Shown piece after piece: positions 1-9,712 of a stretch of 64,000 nucleotides of DNA (within the stretch, counting starts at the first letter, position 1; each line of letters begins with the position of its first letter). Source of the DNA: JAOUEA01 sp963797635 (GTDB taxonomy: Bacteria > Actinomycetota > UBA4738 > HRBIN12); the NCBI GenBank assembly GCA_963797635.1, contig CAWCPZ010000010.1:124001-188000 (forward strand), given 5' to 3'. The translations under genes were made by a program, and so were the position numbers. The notes beneath the pieces are model-generated. The model made no database searches, was not told the DNA's origin, and was given only the letters and a program-made list of their open reading frames with translations.

Positions 1-233
1 TCGGAGGGCTCGAGGTCCGCGTGCAGGGCGAACTCGGGTACGTGTACAACGCGCACCTCTCGTCCTACGGCCAGCTGGGGTACGTCCAGACGGGCGACGT
101 GATCGGCTACGTCGGTTCCACCGGTGATGCCACGGTGCCGCACGATCACTTCGAGTGGCATCCGAACGACGGGCCCGCCGTCGACCCCAACCCGTACCTG
201 TCGGTCTCCTGCGACGGGTCCTCCGCGAGCTAG
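1..233 (+). CDS. M23 (LytM) peptidase, C-terminal fragment
   Basis: Only the last ~77 residues are present; the gene runs off the left edge. They contain the end of a lysostaphin-type (M23) zinc peptidase domain, with the HDHFEWHP motif holding the HxH metal/catalytic histidines and the GYVGSTG turn that precedes it. The fragment is very similar to the end of the second M23 gene at 15911-16695, so the two are paralogues. Family role: cutting peptide cross-links in peptidoglycan outside the cell. Its stop codon overlaps the stop of the convergent M15 gene. Confidence 0.85.
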   Translation, partial: GGLEVRVQGELGYVYNAHLSSYGQLGYVQTGDVIGYVGSTGDATVPHDHFEWHPNDGPAVDPNPYLSVSCDGSSAS

Positions 234-880
234 CGGCCGTTCGCGGAGAAGTGCTGGTAGTCCTTCTCGCCCGACCAGTCGCCGCCCCAGCTCCAGCCCA
301 CGGCGTGGAAGGCCCACCACACCGCATCGTGGCGATGGATCATCCCCCGCCGATGCTGTGAACGGTCCAGGAACGGGCGACCGTTCGCCGGCGAGAACCC
401 TCCGGCGTACACGTAGGGGTTCTCCACGGTGTTCAGGTCGAGCGCGCGTCCGTACGCGTGCTGGGACCAGGTGCAGCAGATGCCGGCTCGATACCGGCAG
501 TTGAACGCCGAGGTGTTGTCCGCGGCCATCGACCGGTGGTCGTCGGCACCGAAATGATCCACCAGTCGCATCTGCCGGATCGGGTAGCGCACCTCGTACA
601 ACCGCTTGAACACCCGCACCATCTCGTCGGTGTACCGGCGGTGCACCACCAGGCTGCCTCGGTGCCACCGTCGATCGAAGCCCCAGATCTTCATGCGGAT
701 CAACCGCAGGTCGCGCAGCGGCACCGGGCATCCCGGGCGCCAGGAGCGGCCGACCATCAGGTGGCGGGTGGACGCGTCGAGCGGGCTCACGCGCGCGCTG
801 AACTCCGGCCGCGCCTGCGCCGGAGCGGCGAGGGCGAGCAGGCTGACGGCGACCAGCGCCAAGACGATCGCTTTCCGCAT
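230..880 (-). CDS. Secreted M15-family D,D-carboxypeptidase-like protein
   Basis: 216 residues. An N-terminal signal peptide (about residues 1-23, ending AQA) is followed by an M15 (VanY/D-Ala-D-Ala carboxypeptidase-like) domain. SQHAYGRALDLN (about residues 139-150) holds the first zinc His (H141) and Asp (D148), and the C-terminal DYQHF holds the last zinc His. Proteins of this family trim peptidoglycan stem peptides outside the membrane. Two cysteine-containing patches (FNC, GICC) suggest disulfides. It lies back to back with the M23 fragment, so two wall hydrolases sit together. The substrate is inferred from the family only. Confidence 0.85.
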   Translation of the reverse strand: MRKAIVLALVAVSLLALAAPAQARPEFSARVSPLDASTRHLMVGRSWRPGCPVPLRDLRLIRMKIWGFDRRWHRGSLVVHRRYTDEMVRVFKRLYEVRYPIRQMRLVDHFGADDHRSMAADNTSAFNCRYRAGICCTWSQHAYGRALDLNTVENPYVYAGGFSPANGRPFLDRSQHRRGMIHRHDAVWWAFHAVGWSWGGDWSGEKDYQHFSANGR

Positions 881-914
881 GGTTCGATGCTATCGGTCGA
901 GCGGCGCTCACGGG

Positions 915-3527
915 CTAGAGGCGGGGATCGACCGGTTCGCTCTCCAGCGCCAGGACGCCGAACACGCACTCGTGGACACGCCAGCGTGGTTCCCGCGCGA
1001 GAAACGCTCAAGCGCCTCCACCCCGAGCGCGAACTCGCGCAGGGCGAGCCCTCGCTTGCGGCCGAGCGACCGTTTCCGGAGCCGCTCCAGGTTCTCGGGG
1101 AGGCGGTACTCGGGGCCGTAGATGATCCGGAGATACTCCGGGCCTCGGCATTTGATCCCCGGCTGCATGATGCCCCGGCGCCCGCGGACGATGCCTCCAT
1201 CGGTTTGACCACCATCCCCTCACCCCCGCCCGACGTCAGCCCGTCCACCAGTCGATCGCGGCGGCCTGCGACGTCTCGTCGGTGACGTCGACGAGGACCC
1301 GCTCGGTCGTTCGGATCACGTCGGGGTCGGCCGCCGCGAGTCGGTCGGCGATCGCCAGATGCCACCCATGGTCGCGGTCCAGGAACGTCCGGCCCTCGCC
1401 GGCCAGCACCTGGAAGGGCGCCACCTTCACGTCCGTCACGGCGTCCACGGGCCACTGATACGGCTGGTAGGCACGGACGAACGCGTGCGCAGCCTCGTCG
1501 CGTTCCCGGGTGCGGTCCAGGATCGGCCCCACCGGAACCCCGCGGGCATCGGCGTCTGCCAGCGCCACGACCGAGGCGTCGAGCATGTGCGTGGCCGCAG
1601 CACCCACCGACGCGTACTGCGATCGGAGCAGCTCGTCGCCTTGAGGGACCAGGGCATGATCTCAGCGTCCAAGAGCAACCAGTCGGTCTCGAGTTCCTCC
1701 CACAGACCGGCGTCGGCCACGGCGTTCGACACACGCTCCAGGACAGCACGCTCCAGCGCGGGGTCGGAGAAGAATCGGCGTCCCGTCCGCGTGACCGCGA
1801 GCCCTGCTGCGTCCGTGGGGACGAAGCGACGCTGGGCCACCTCGGAGCTACGGCACACGATCGACGATCGCGCGGGATCCCATGTGCTTCTCTTCGCAGA
1901 TCACCGACGGGATCCCTTCGGAACGGAAGGACGCGAACGCTTCGGCTGGATGTTCCAGCAAGGTTCCGACCTCGGTCGTCGCCGTGGGAGCCATGGTCGG
2001 TGGCAGATAGATCAGCCAGCGGGGGTCGACCGCGAACCGGCTCATGACCTCGAGCGCGGCCGCAGCGTTCTCGGGAGAGGATCGTGACGCGCCCCGCGAA
2101 GTCGTGTCTGGACACCGCTCGATACCGAGCACGTCCTCGACGTCCAACACCTCAGGGTCTGACCGCGTCTCGATGGGTACGGCGGCCGCGTCGTCGGGCA
2201 GGAAGGGCTTCGCCGGTTCGTAGTAGGTGTGCTTCGCCGGCACCGACACCAGGGCTCGTTCCGGATAGCGAGAGGGCGATGAGACTGCCGCCGAAGACGC
2301 ATCCGGTGTCGATGCAGATCGTGTTGTTGATCCACTCGGCCTGCGGCGTAGGGGTGTGGCCGTACACCACCATGGGCGGCCCGCGGTAATCGGTGGCCCA
2401 GCGGATACCGGACGGGCAACCAGAATTCGTCGGTCTCACCGGTGGTCTCTCCGTAGAGGGCGAACGAGCGCACGCCGAGCGACGCCCGACCCTGCACTCC
2501 TCCGCATCCCGGCGTGGGCCACGACGAGATCGACGGTCGTCGAGCACGTAGTGGCTCACCAACCCGTCGATGAACGACTCGACCCGTTCACGGAACTCCG
2601 GTGGTTCCGCCTCGAGTTGGGCGAGCGACTCACCGAGGCCATGGGTGATCTGCACGTTGCGTCCTCGGAGCGCCTTGAGGAGCTTGACCTCGTGGTTGCC
2701 GGGCACGCAGATGAGCGGAACCGGCTTCGACCATGCCCATCGCGAGTAGCCAGCACCGCAGGCGTGGCGGACCTCGGTCCACCAGGTCGCCCAGGAACAC
2801 CGCGGTGCGACCCTCGGGATGGGCGAAGACGCCGGACGTCGGATAGGGGCGATACCCGAGCAGGCCGAGCAGTTCGACCAACTCGTCGTGGCATCCGTGG
2901 ATATCGCCGATCAGATCGAAGGGGCCATGTTCGTCGGAGCGATCGGTCCAGGTGGGCTCTCTCGTGATGTAGGCGGCGTCGATCGCCTCGACACCCTTCA
3001 GCACGAAGACCCGGCGGAACCCCTCCCGCTGGAGCCGGTTGATCGACTTGCGGAGCTCCGCGCGTTGCCGGCGGATCACGTGCGGCCCGAAGGTACGATA
3101 CGGCACGGCCGGCGTTGCGCTCCTGGCAGAGCCGCTCGGGGACATCGAGCACGATCGCGACTGGCAGCACGTGATGGCGTCGCGCGAGTTCCACCAAGGG
3201 CTTGCGAGCGTGAGCCTGGACGTTCGTGGCATCGACCACGGTGATCCTGCCGAGGCTGAGGCGAACTCCGGCGATGTGATGCAACACGTCGAACGCCTCC
3301 GACGTCACCGTTTGGTCGTTGTCGTCGTCGGACACCAGGCCGCGACAGAAGTCGGAACTGAGGATCTCGGTGGGCGCGAAATGCCGCGCGGCGAACGTCG
3401 ACTTGCCCGAGCCGCTGAGACCCACGAGCACGACCAAGGAGAGCGTGGGCAGACGCATCTCGTTGCGGTCGCGTTCGGCTCCGGCTTTCGGATCCCGCGG
3501 ATCGGGACGTGCGGGTCCTCTGCTCAT
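915..3527 (-). CDS. pnkp: Bacterial RNA-repair polynucleotide kinase-phosphatase-ligase (Pnkp), many frame breaks
   Basis: The full extent is about 870 residues, the usual Pnkp length. Three domains appear in order: kinase (GLSGSGKSTF Walker A, DATNV), calcineurin-type phosphatase (DLIGDIHGC, GDLVDRGP, GNHE) and adenylyltransferase/ligase (EEKHMGSRA with the AMP-accepting Lys, EGMVVKP). The C-terminus ends VHECVFGVLALESEPVDPRL. The start ATG overlaps the hen1 stop (ATGA). Pnkp heals and seals RNAs cut by ribotoxins, working with Hen1. The reading frame changes about sixteen times (near 3110, 2790, 2768, 2715, 2535, 2500, 2410, 2265, 2118, 2095, 2075, 1858, 1635, 1243, 1193 and 992), yet family motifs survive in every piece. 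It is either a local consensus-quality problem or a very recent pseudogene. Confidence 0.85.
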
Positions 3528-4913
3528 CGGGCGAACACCGCCAGTTGCGTCGGCGGACCGACCTGGGGATCGTCCTCGCCCACCGGCAGGTAACGAACCC
3601 GGTATCGGTTCCGCTCCGCGACCCCGTCGGCCCATGACCGGAACTCGGCGCGCGTCCACTCGAACCGGTGGTCTCGGTGACGGAGTCGATCGGAGGGCAG
3701 CGACTCGAACCGGACGTTGTATTCGATGTTGGGAGTCGTGACGATCACCGTGGTCGGGGCAGCCTAGGCGAACACCGACCGTTCGAGCGCCTCGAGGCGT
3801 TCGGGTTCGAGATGTTCGACGACCTCCATCAGGACGGCGGCGTCGAACCCACTCAACCGCCGATCCCGATAGGTGAGCGACCCTGGAGCAGCCGCAAACG
3901 GTCCGTTGGTTCGGCGCCATCGTGTCGACGTGGAGCCGGCGAGCCGCCACGTCCAGGGCTCGGGACGAGACATCCACCCCGACCACCTCGGTGACGCCGG
4001 GCTCCTTCATCAGGGCCCTCAGGAGGGTGCCCGGACCACACCCGAGATCCAACACGCGGTGGGCATCGGCGGCGCGCAGGACCGACAGCACCGATCCGAG
4101 CCGCTGGTCACGCAACGAGACCCGCTCTTCGACGGCTTCTTCCTCGGCATCGTGCGCCGCCTCATCGGCGTCGGGATCGGCCTGATCTTCGTCGAGCAAT
4201 CTCGAGAGCGCCTCACGGGTGAACCGGTCGCGGTACCGCAGGTAGCGCCGTGTGATCAACTCCTTGTCCGGATGGGCCGCCAGCCACTCGCCACCGCGCG
4301 CCAGGAGCTTCTCGATCTCGTCCCTCGCCACCCAGTAGTGCTTGTCATCGTCCAGGACGGGCAACAAGACGTAGAGGTGGGACAGGAGATCCCTGACGCG
4401 CACCTCGGCGGCGAGGGACACGGCGAGATAGCGGGAGTCTCCCCACGAGGGAACGGACGGATCGAGTGGGATAGGGCTGGCCTCGACCCGGTATCCCAGC
4501 GGCTCGAAGAGTCGTCGCAGGAGCGGCTCGCCGTCCCGGCAGGCGACCACGGGCAGATGAGCGGTGAGGCTGAGAGCGGCGTCGACGCGGTCCGGGCGAT
4601 CGTCACTGCGCCCCGACATCGCCGTGCCGAAGAGCCGCGCGATCGCCACGCTCATCAGCGACGAGGCGACGTACGGACGGTCGTTGACGTGCTCGGCAAG
4701 GGCGAAGCCGGCGGTTCCCCTCCCACGCCTCACGAGCCCGACGGGATCCACTTCCACGAGGAGCGACACCGAGGCTCGATCCGGACTCGATTCGGGCCAG
4801 AACACGTGGGCACGTCCGAAGGCGAGGTCCACCGTGCGGAGGTTCGCAGGGTTCTTGTGGAGCAGGTACCCCAGATCGTCGGCCGGCGGGGACGAGCTGG
4901 TGATCGTGAGCAG
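3524..4913 (-). CDS. hen1: 3'-terminal RNA ribose 2'-O-methyltransferase Hen1, two frame breaks
   Basis: The N-terminal Hen1 domain begins LLTITSSSPPADDLGYLLHK, a family hallmark. It is followed by an acidic linker (DEDQADPDADEAAHDAEEE) and a SAM methyltransferase domain (VLDLGCGPGTLL). The metal-binding EVVEH and the downstream RHRDHRFEW histidines are both present. Hen1 methylates the 2'-OH of the broken RNA end before Pnkp seals it, which protects the site from re-cutting. Breaks occur near 3895 and 3765. No ATG/GTG/TTG lies near the expected start; a CTG at 4913 (or 4919), overlapping the BI-1 stop, is the best candidate. The start is therefore uncertain. Confidence 0.85.
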
Positions 4914-4915
4914 CC

Positions 4916-5677
4916 TCAGCCGCGGATCTTGCTCAGCAGGCGCAGGATCTCCAGGTACAGCCAGATCAAGGTCGCCAGCAGTCCGAACGCGCAGTACCAC
5001 GACATGTACGTCGGCGCGCCCGCTCGAGCGCCCTGCTCGATGAAGTGGAAATCCACGAACAGGTTGAGGGCGGCCACGATGCAGATGGCGACGCTGATCG
5101 CGATGCCCAACGGCGTCGGGTCGTTGATGAACCCGATCTCCACACCGAACAGCCCCAGCACGATCGCGGCGACGTACATCAGCAGGATCCCGAGGGTCGC
5201 GACCATCACCACCGCGATGAACTTCTTCGTGACCTTCACGATCCGTGAGCCGTAGAGGAACAGACATCCGGCGAAGACCGAGAACGTCGCGAACACGGCC
5301 TGCAGCACGATCCCGTCGAACTGCTGCTCGTAGCCGTACGAGATCACCCCGGCCCAGAAGCCCATCACGATCGCGTAGACCGGCCCGGTGAACGGCGCGA
5401 TCTGCGGCTTGAACGCGGTGAGCAGGCTGAGCCCGATCAGCCCCAGCAGCCCGATGAGCATGATCGCGTTCAGGACCCCGCTGATCTGATCGGCCTGCTG
5501 CCAGCCGAACGCCGCGGAGATCACCGTGAGGACGAACAGGAAGGCCGCGCGGGCGATCGTGCCGTTGATCGTCATGACGCCGGTGCGTTCCACGGTGTCG
5601 GGACGACCGGGGATCGCGACGGGCTGGTACTGCTCGACGTTGGCGAACGTCTTGTCGTTCAGCATCTCTTTGGACAT
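4916..5677 (-). CDS. Bax inhibitor-1/YccA-like multispanning membrane protein
   Basis: 253 residues starting MSKEMLNDKTF, with AGGAG upstream of the ATG. After ~45 soluble residues there are about seven hydrophobic segments, ending in a basic LLSKIRG tail. This matches the actinobacterial Bax-inhibitor-1-like family (BaxI_1); its members are inner-membrane proteins, some with ion-leak activity, and no function is certain here. Its stop sits at the proposed hen1 start, so the three genes BI-1, hen1 and pnkp may be co-transcribed. Confidence 0.85.
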   Translation of the reverse strand: MSKEMLNDKTFANVEQYQPVAIPGRPDTVERTGVMTINGTIARAAFLFVLTVISAAFGWQQADQISGVLNAIMLIGLLGLIGLSLLTAFKPQIAPFTGPVYAIVMGFWAGVISYGYEQQFDGIVLQAVFATFSVFAGCLFLYGSRIVKVTKKFIAVVMVATLGILLMYVAAIVLGLFGVEIGFINDPTPLGIAISVAICIVAALNLFVDFHFIEQGARAGAPTYMSWYCAFGLLATLIWLYLEILRLLSKIRG

Positions 5678-5735
5678 CGGGGGCTCCTGGTTCGACGGGA
5701 TTTCCGGGCGATGGTATCTCGCCTCGCGGTGCGGG

Positions 5736-5811
5736 TGGTGGAGACGACCGGGATCGAACCGGCGACCTCCGGCTTGCAAAGCCGGCGCTCTCCCAACTGA
5801 GCTACGTCCCC
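5736..5811 (-). tRNA. tRNA-Ala (TGC)
   Basis: A cloverleaf is readable on the minus strand. The acceptor GGGGACG pairs with CGTCTCC and includes the G3:U70 wobble that identifies tRNA-Ala. The anticodon stem CCGGC/GCCGG encloses TTTGCAA (anticodon TGC), and a GGTTCGATCCC T-arm is present. The 3' ACCA is encoded. Confidence 0.96.
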
Positions 5812-5913
5812 GAGGCGACCCCAGTGTACGCGGCGTCCATCCCCATCCCGAGGGAACCTCCGCACCTCGGGCGGTGTAGACGGCACATGAGAACCCTTCG
5901 AGGAGGAACCGCC

Positions 5914-6547
5914 ATGCGAACCACACGCTGGGTCGGCGCGATCGTGTCCACGATGGTGCTGCTGTCGATCGCGCTCGCGCCGTCGGCTTCAGCCAAGGGC
6001 GAACGCGGGAGTGTGACGGTCACGGTGCCGGGCTCCGAGGACGTGAAGATGCGCAAGGACGACGCGGCCGAGTTCGTCTACGTCCACGGGCCTGTGGGAG
6101 GGCAAGTGGGACAGCCCCAACGTCGACGGTGAGATGCAGACGGCGTCTGCCCTCGGCGTCGGGTACGCCATGGTGGTGCGGTTCGGACCGGAGTGCCCCG
6201 GCGATCGCGTGCACCAGACGATCTACCCGTACGTGGAGGGTGGGCCGCAGGTGTTCACCCCGGAGGGCGAGACCCTCTGCGGCGGCGAGATCTCCGCTGG
6301 CTACTACCCCGCGCGAACCCAGGCGTTCGACATGCTCGTGGCCGCGGGTCTGCCGGCAGTGGCCCCCGAGCCGGCCGAGGAGGCCGGTGCCACACCGACG
6401 CCGGCAGCGGCCACAGGAGCCGGATCAGGTGGATCCTCGGGCGGCTGGTGGATCGCCCTCGTCGCGATCGCGATCGCCCTGGGTGGATACCTCGTGGTTC
6501 GAGCCCGGAGGCCCCGCACCGCCGCCGAGCCCCATCCCACCGCCTGA
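5914..6547 (+). CDS. Secreted, membrane-anchored protein of unknown function (one frame break)
   Basis: The start ATG follows an AGGAGG ribosome binding site (5901-5906). The protein begins with a signal peptide (about 26 residues, ending SASA) and carries a short extracellular domain with two cysteines (ECPGD, ETLCGG). A Pro/Ala/Gly-rich linker leads to a C-terminal transmembrane helix with a basic stop-transfer (RARRPR). The frame breaks near 6088; reading on gives LWEGKWDSPNVDGEMQTASA, which joins both halves. I do not recognise the family. The architecture suggests a sensor or anchor at the cell surface. Confidence 0.6.
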
Positions 6548-6556
6548 GGGCCGGCG

Positions 6557-7117
6557 CTAGCGCATCGTCCAGGTGGGCTCTTTGCCTTCGTCGAGGAACT
6601 GCACGAACGGCGTCCCGTCCGAGGCCAGGCCCACCACCGCCCGCAGATCGCCGTCGCGGTCGAGCAGGCGCATCACCGGGGAGCCTTCGGCCGCGAGTCC
6701 CAGCCGCACGCGGACCTTGCCCGCGTTGTCGTAGAGCCCGATCGTCGGCGAGCCCTGTTCGGCGAGGCTGTACACCTGGGAGAGTTCGCCGTCCTTGACC
6801 TGCATGCCCATGGTGGGGCTCGCCTCGGGCGCCAGTCCGAACTTCGCCCGGATCTTCCCGTTCTTGTCGCCGAAGGCCAGGCTGGCCGAACCGTCGCTGG
6901 ACAGCCCCACGGTGGCGCGCACCTTGCCGTTGTCGTCGCCGATCGCGAGCCCGGCCGAACCGTCGTTGCCCAGCCCGAACCGCATGCGCACCTGCCCGTC
7001 GGGCGAGAGCAACGAGAAGAAGGGGTCCTCGTCGTTGGTGAGGCCGATGCGGAGTCGCACCGCCCCGCGTTCGTCGACGACCTCGAATTCTCCGGCCTGG
7101 ACGACGCGCTTCTTCAT
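6557..7117 (-). CDS. Protein of seven ~23-residue repeats, unknown function
   Basis: 186 residues built almost wholly of tandem repeats of the form VRxxxGLxxDGSPxLxLxDxxGK, about 23 residues each and seven copies, after MKKRVVQAGEFEVVDERG. The ATG follows AGGAG. There is no signal peptide, membrane helix or catalytic motif. The periodic Gly/Asp turns and alternating hydrophobic residues suggest a beta-rich repeat fold such as a beta-solenoid or stacked hairpins. The function is unknown; it may act in binding or scaffolding. It is transcribed alone, convergent with the secreted protein upstream. Confidence 0.75.
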   Translation of the reverse strand: MKKRVVQAGEFEVVDERGAVRLRIGLTNDEDPFFSLLSPDGQVRMRFGLGNDGSAGLAIGDDNGKVRATVGLSSDGSASLAFGDKNGKIRAKFGLAPEASPTMGMQVKDGELSQVYSLAEQGSPTIGLYDNAGKVRVRLGLAAEGSPVMRLLDRDGDLRAVVGLASDGTPFVQFLDEGKEPTWTMR

Positions 7118-7199
7118 GGGCTGCTCCTACGAAGGGGAAGGGTGAGCGTGCGCGTATCGTCGCCCTTCGCGGCCCGTTGTTCAAACAGGCCAGGTGAGA

Positions 7200-8309
7200 T
7201 CAGGGTCGAAGCGTCTCAACGCGCAACGTGCACGCCTCCAGGCGGTCGGTCCGGGGCGTGACCCCGATACCCGGTCCGGCGGGCACCGCCATGGTGCCGT
7301 CGGGCGCCATCTCGAACGGCTCGGTGAGATCGTCGAGGAAGTAGCGCGACGACGCGCTGGTGTCGCCGGGCAGCGTGAAGCCCGGCATCGCCGCCAGCGC
7401 CAGGTTCTGCGCGCGACCGATCCCCGTCTCGAGCATGCCGCCGCACCACACCGGCACCGAGGCCGAGCGCGCGATGTCGTGCACCCGGCGGGCTTCCGGG
7501 ACGCCCCCCACCCGGCCCTGCTTGATGTTGATGATCCTGCACGACCCCAGCGACAGCGCGGCCTCCGCGCGTGCCGCCGACCGGATCGATTCGTCCAGGC
7601 ACAGGTCGGTCCGGATCCGCCGCTGCAGCTCGGCGTGCTGCACGAGGTCGTCGTGGTGCAGTGGCTGTTCGACCATCAGCAGGTCGCTCGCATCCAGCCG
7701 GCGGAACACCTCGGTGTCCGCCAGCGTGTAGGCGGCGTTGGCGTCGACCGAGAGCGCGATCTCCGGATGCGCGGCGCGGACCGCTTCGACCCGCTCCACG
7801 TCGGTGCCGGGTTCGATCTTCAGCTTGATCCGCCGGTAGCCCTCGGCGAGGTAGCCCGCCACCTGCTCGAGCAGCTCGCCGGTGGTCGGAGCGATCCCCA
7901 CCGAGACACCGCACTCGACGCGATCGCGTTCGGCGCCCAGCCAGGAGGCCAACGATGTCTCACTCGCCCGCAGTTCCGCGTCGAGGACCGCATCGATCAG
8001 CGTGGCCTTGGCCATGGGGTTGCCACGTACGAACGCGAACACGCGGTCGAGGTCGCCGGTCGAGAGGTCGCCGGCGGCGAACAACGCCGGGGCCAGGAAC
8101 TCCCGTATCACGAGCCACGCGCCGTCGTTGAACTCCTCGCTGAAGCCCGGTTCGATGTCGGCGACGCACTCTCCCCAGCCCTCGGCGTCGTCGGTCTCGA
8201 CCCGCGCCAGGACGCACACCTTCTCGGTCGAGGTGCCGAAGCTGGTTCGGAACGGGCGCACCAGCGGCAGGCCGATCATCCTCAGTTCGACCGCGCGGAC
8301 CCGGGTCAC
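7200..8309 (-). CDS. menC: o-Succinylbenzoate synthase-like enolase-superfamily enzyme (MenC/N-acylamino acid racemase type)
   Basis: About 369 residues of the muconate-lactonizing subgroup. The KLKIEPG motif provides the catalytic Lys pair, the metal ligands lie in SVDANAAY, MVEQPL and LDESI, and the second catalytic Lys is in INIKQGRVGG. Family members dehydrate SHCHC to o-succinylbenzoate in menaquinone synthesis and often also racemise N-acylamino acids. The start is a GTG overlapping the stop of the upstream GNAT gene (GTGA), so the two are translationally coupled. Other men genes are not in the window, so the racemase role cannot be excluded. Confidence 0.85.
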   Translation of the reverse strand: MTRVRAVELRMIGLPLVRPFRTSFGTSTEKVCVLARVETDDAEGWGECVADIEPGFSEEFNDGAWLVIREFLAPALFAAGDLSTGDLDRVFAFVRGNPMAKATLIDAVLDAELRASETSLASWLGAERDRVECGVSVGIAPTTGELLEQVAGYLAEGYRRIKLKIEPGTDVERVEAVRAAHPEIALSVDANAAYTLADTEVFRRLDASDLLMVEQPLHHDDLVQHAELQRRIRTDLCLDESIRSAARAEAALSLGSCRIINIKQGRVGGVPEARRVHDIARSASVPVWCGGMLETGIGRAQNLALAAMPGFTLPGDTSASSRYFLDDLTEPFEMAPDGTMAVPAGPGIGVTPRTDRLEACTLRVETLRP

Positions 8310-9178
8310 GCCACGTCCCCGGGCCAATCGATCGAGGTCCCGGGCAGGGCCAGCGCATACGTCGGGTACCCGCCTTGCAGGTCGGCGTCGAAGGCCACCA
8401 CCCGCAACCCCAGCGCGAAGCACTGCGCCATGATCTCGCCGGTGGCATCGCGCCACGCCTCCGCGAGCGAGCTGTCCGTCGAGCGGATCGCGGCGTAGTC
8501 GCGCGGCACGCCGATCCGCACCCCGCCCGGCGCCTGCATCGAGGGTTCGGGGCCGCGCTCGGGCCGAGGCAGGTCCGCCGGGCCGGCGGCCCGCAACGAC
8601 TGGATCGATTCCCCGTCGGGGAACGGCCATGGACCCGGCTCTCGGTCCAGATCCCACCGCACCACCAGCCGGTCGCTGCGGTCGCCCAGGTTGAGCGTAT
8701 CCCCCATCTCGCCATAGAAGTTGCGGTGGAACCGGTCGCAGTGCGCCCCCAGCTTCGACAGGTTGAAGTGCGCGTTGCGGGCCACCAGCGGATCGAACGT
8801 CCAGCGCACCACCTGGATGCCTTGATCGAGGGACATCGCCCGCTGCGCCAGCTTCAGGGCGAAGCCCACGCCGCCGTGTCGGCGCCCGGGCAGGGCGGCC
8901 AGCATGTGCGAATGCACGTGGAGCCCGTCCTCGGGGTCGACCCCGGCCCACCCCAAGACGTAGCCGACCAGTTCGTCGCCGTCGAACGCACCCCACGGGA
9001 GGTTGCCGCTCTCGGCGATCGCCCGCACCATCTCGCGCGGCATGAGGTCGTAGTCGCCCCAGGTCTGACGCATCACCTCGATCAGGCGGTCGGCGTCGTC
9101 GAGCGAGGTGAGCGCCTGGAGCGTCACCCCGGCCGAGGCCGCCGCCTGGTTCGCCCGTTCCCACGCCTCGCCCGCCAT
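8306..9178 (-). CDS. GNAT-superfamily acetyltransferase (COG3375-like), partner of menC
   Basis: About 290 residues starting MAGEAWERANQAA; earlier in-frame starts give a non-conserved leader. The GNAT core includes the acetyl-CoA loop region LPGRRHGGVGFALK and a conserved VRWTFDPLVARNAHFNLSKL block typical of the predicted acetyltransferases that accompany MenC-like proteins. It overlaps the menC start by 4 bp. Family knowledge suggests N-acylation of an amino acid that the enolase-superfamily partner then racemises; the substrate is unknown. Confidence 0.8.
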   Translation of the reverse strand: MAGEAWERANQAAASAGVTLQALTSLDDADRLIEVMRQTWGDYDLMPREMVRAIAESGNLPWGAFDGDELVGYVLGWAGVDPEDGLHVHSHMLAALPGRRHGGVGFALKLAQRAMSLDQGIQVVRWTFDPLVARNAHFNLSKLGAHCDRFHRNFYGEMGDTLNLGDRSDRLVVRWDLDREPGPWPFPDGESIQSLRAAGPADLPRPERGPEPSMQAPGGVRIGVPRDYAAIRSTDSSLAEAWRDATGEIMAQCFALGLRVVAFDADLQGGYPTYALALPGTSIDWPGDVA

Positions 9179-9225
9179 GGCGCGGAAGTCTAGCTCCGGC
9201 CCTCGTGCCACAGAAGGGCGAAAAG

Positions 9226-9256
9226 GAACGACCCGCGAGTCGCTCGCGGGTCGTTC
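9226..9256 (-). terminator. Rho-independent terminator
   Basis: A perfect 14-bp inverted repeat (arms 9226-9239 and 9243-9256, 3-nt loop) is followed on the minus strand by a CCTTTTC run. It lies downstream of the small membrane protein at 9288-9473. Confidence 0.8.
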
Positions 9257-9287
9257 GACAACGGTGAGAATCGGGTGGTCGGTGGAA

Positions 9288-9473
9288 CTAGCCGCCAGCG
9301 GGCGGCGGGAGCTCCTGCCACTCGACGTCGTCCAGGTCATCGCCCTTGCGGCGACGGAAGAACTGCACGACGCCGGCGACGATCGCACCGATCACCGCGA
9401 TCTTGAGCAGCTTCTTGAAGAAGCCGCCCTTCTTCTCCGTGGTCTCAGCCGTGTCGGTCGCCTCATCGGCCAT
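9288..9473 (-). CDS. Small single-span membrane protein, unknown function
   Basis: 61 residues starting MADEATDTAETTEKK, with AGGAGG just upstream. An acidic N-terminus is followed by a basic amphipathic stretch (GGFFKKLLKI) and one hydrophobic segment (IAVIGAIVAGVVQFF). The cytosolic tail has basic then acidic residues and ends ELPPPAGG. Small proteins of this type are common in actinobacteria, but no function can be assigned. A terminator follows the gene. Confidence 0.7.
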   Translation of the reverse strand: MADEATDTAETTEKKGGFFKKLLKIAVIGAIVAGVVQFFRRRKGDDLDDVEWQELPPPAGG

Positions 9474-9712
9474 GGAGTTCGCCCTCCTTCCGAGTGAGGC
9501 CGGGGGGTGGAGGTTGCGTCCGGCCTTCACCCTCATCTTCCCAGGTGTGGGCCCAGCCTAGGGCCTGGCTCCGTCAGCGTCGAGTTCGACCTCGCGACCT
9601 AGCGCCGGCCCACCCACCTGCGGTAGGGTCGTCGGCGGATGCCCTCGGGCGATACTCGGCATCCGATCGAGCCCGAGCAGCGCGATCCATCGGTGGTTTC
9701 GGGAGGGGAACG

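Noticed and set aside
2556..5267. A 903-codon minus-strand frame running through BI-1, hen1 and part of pnkp
   Set aside because: It joins pieces of three genes; only the segments matching Hen1 and Pnkp are conserved, and the BI-1 part is out of frame.
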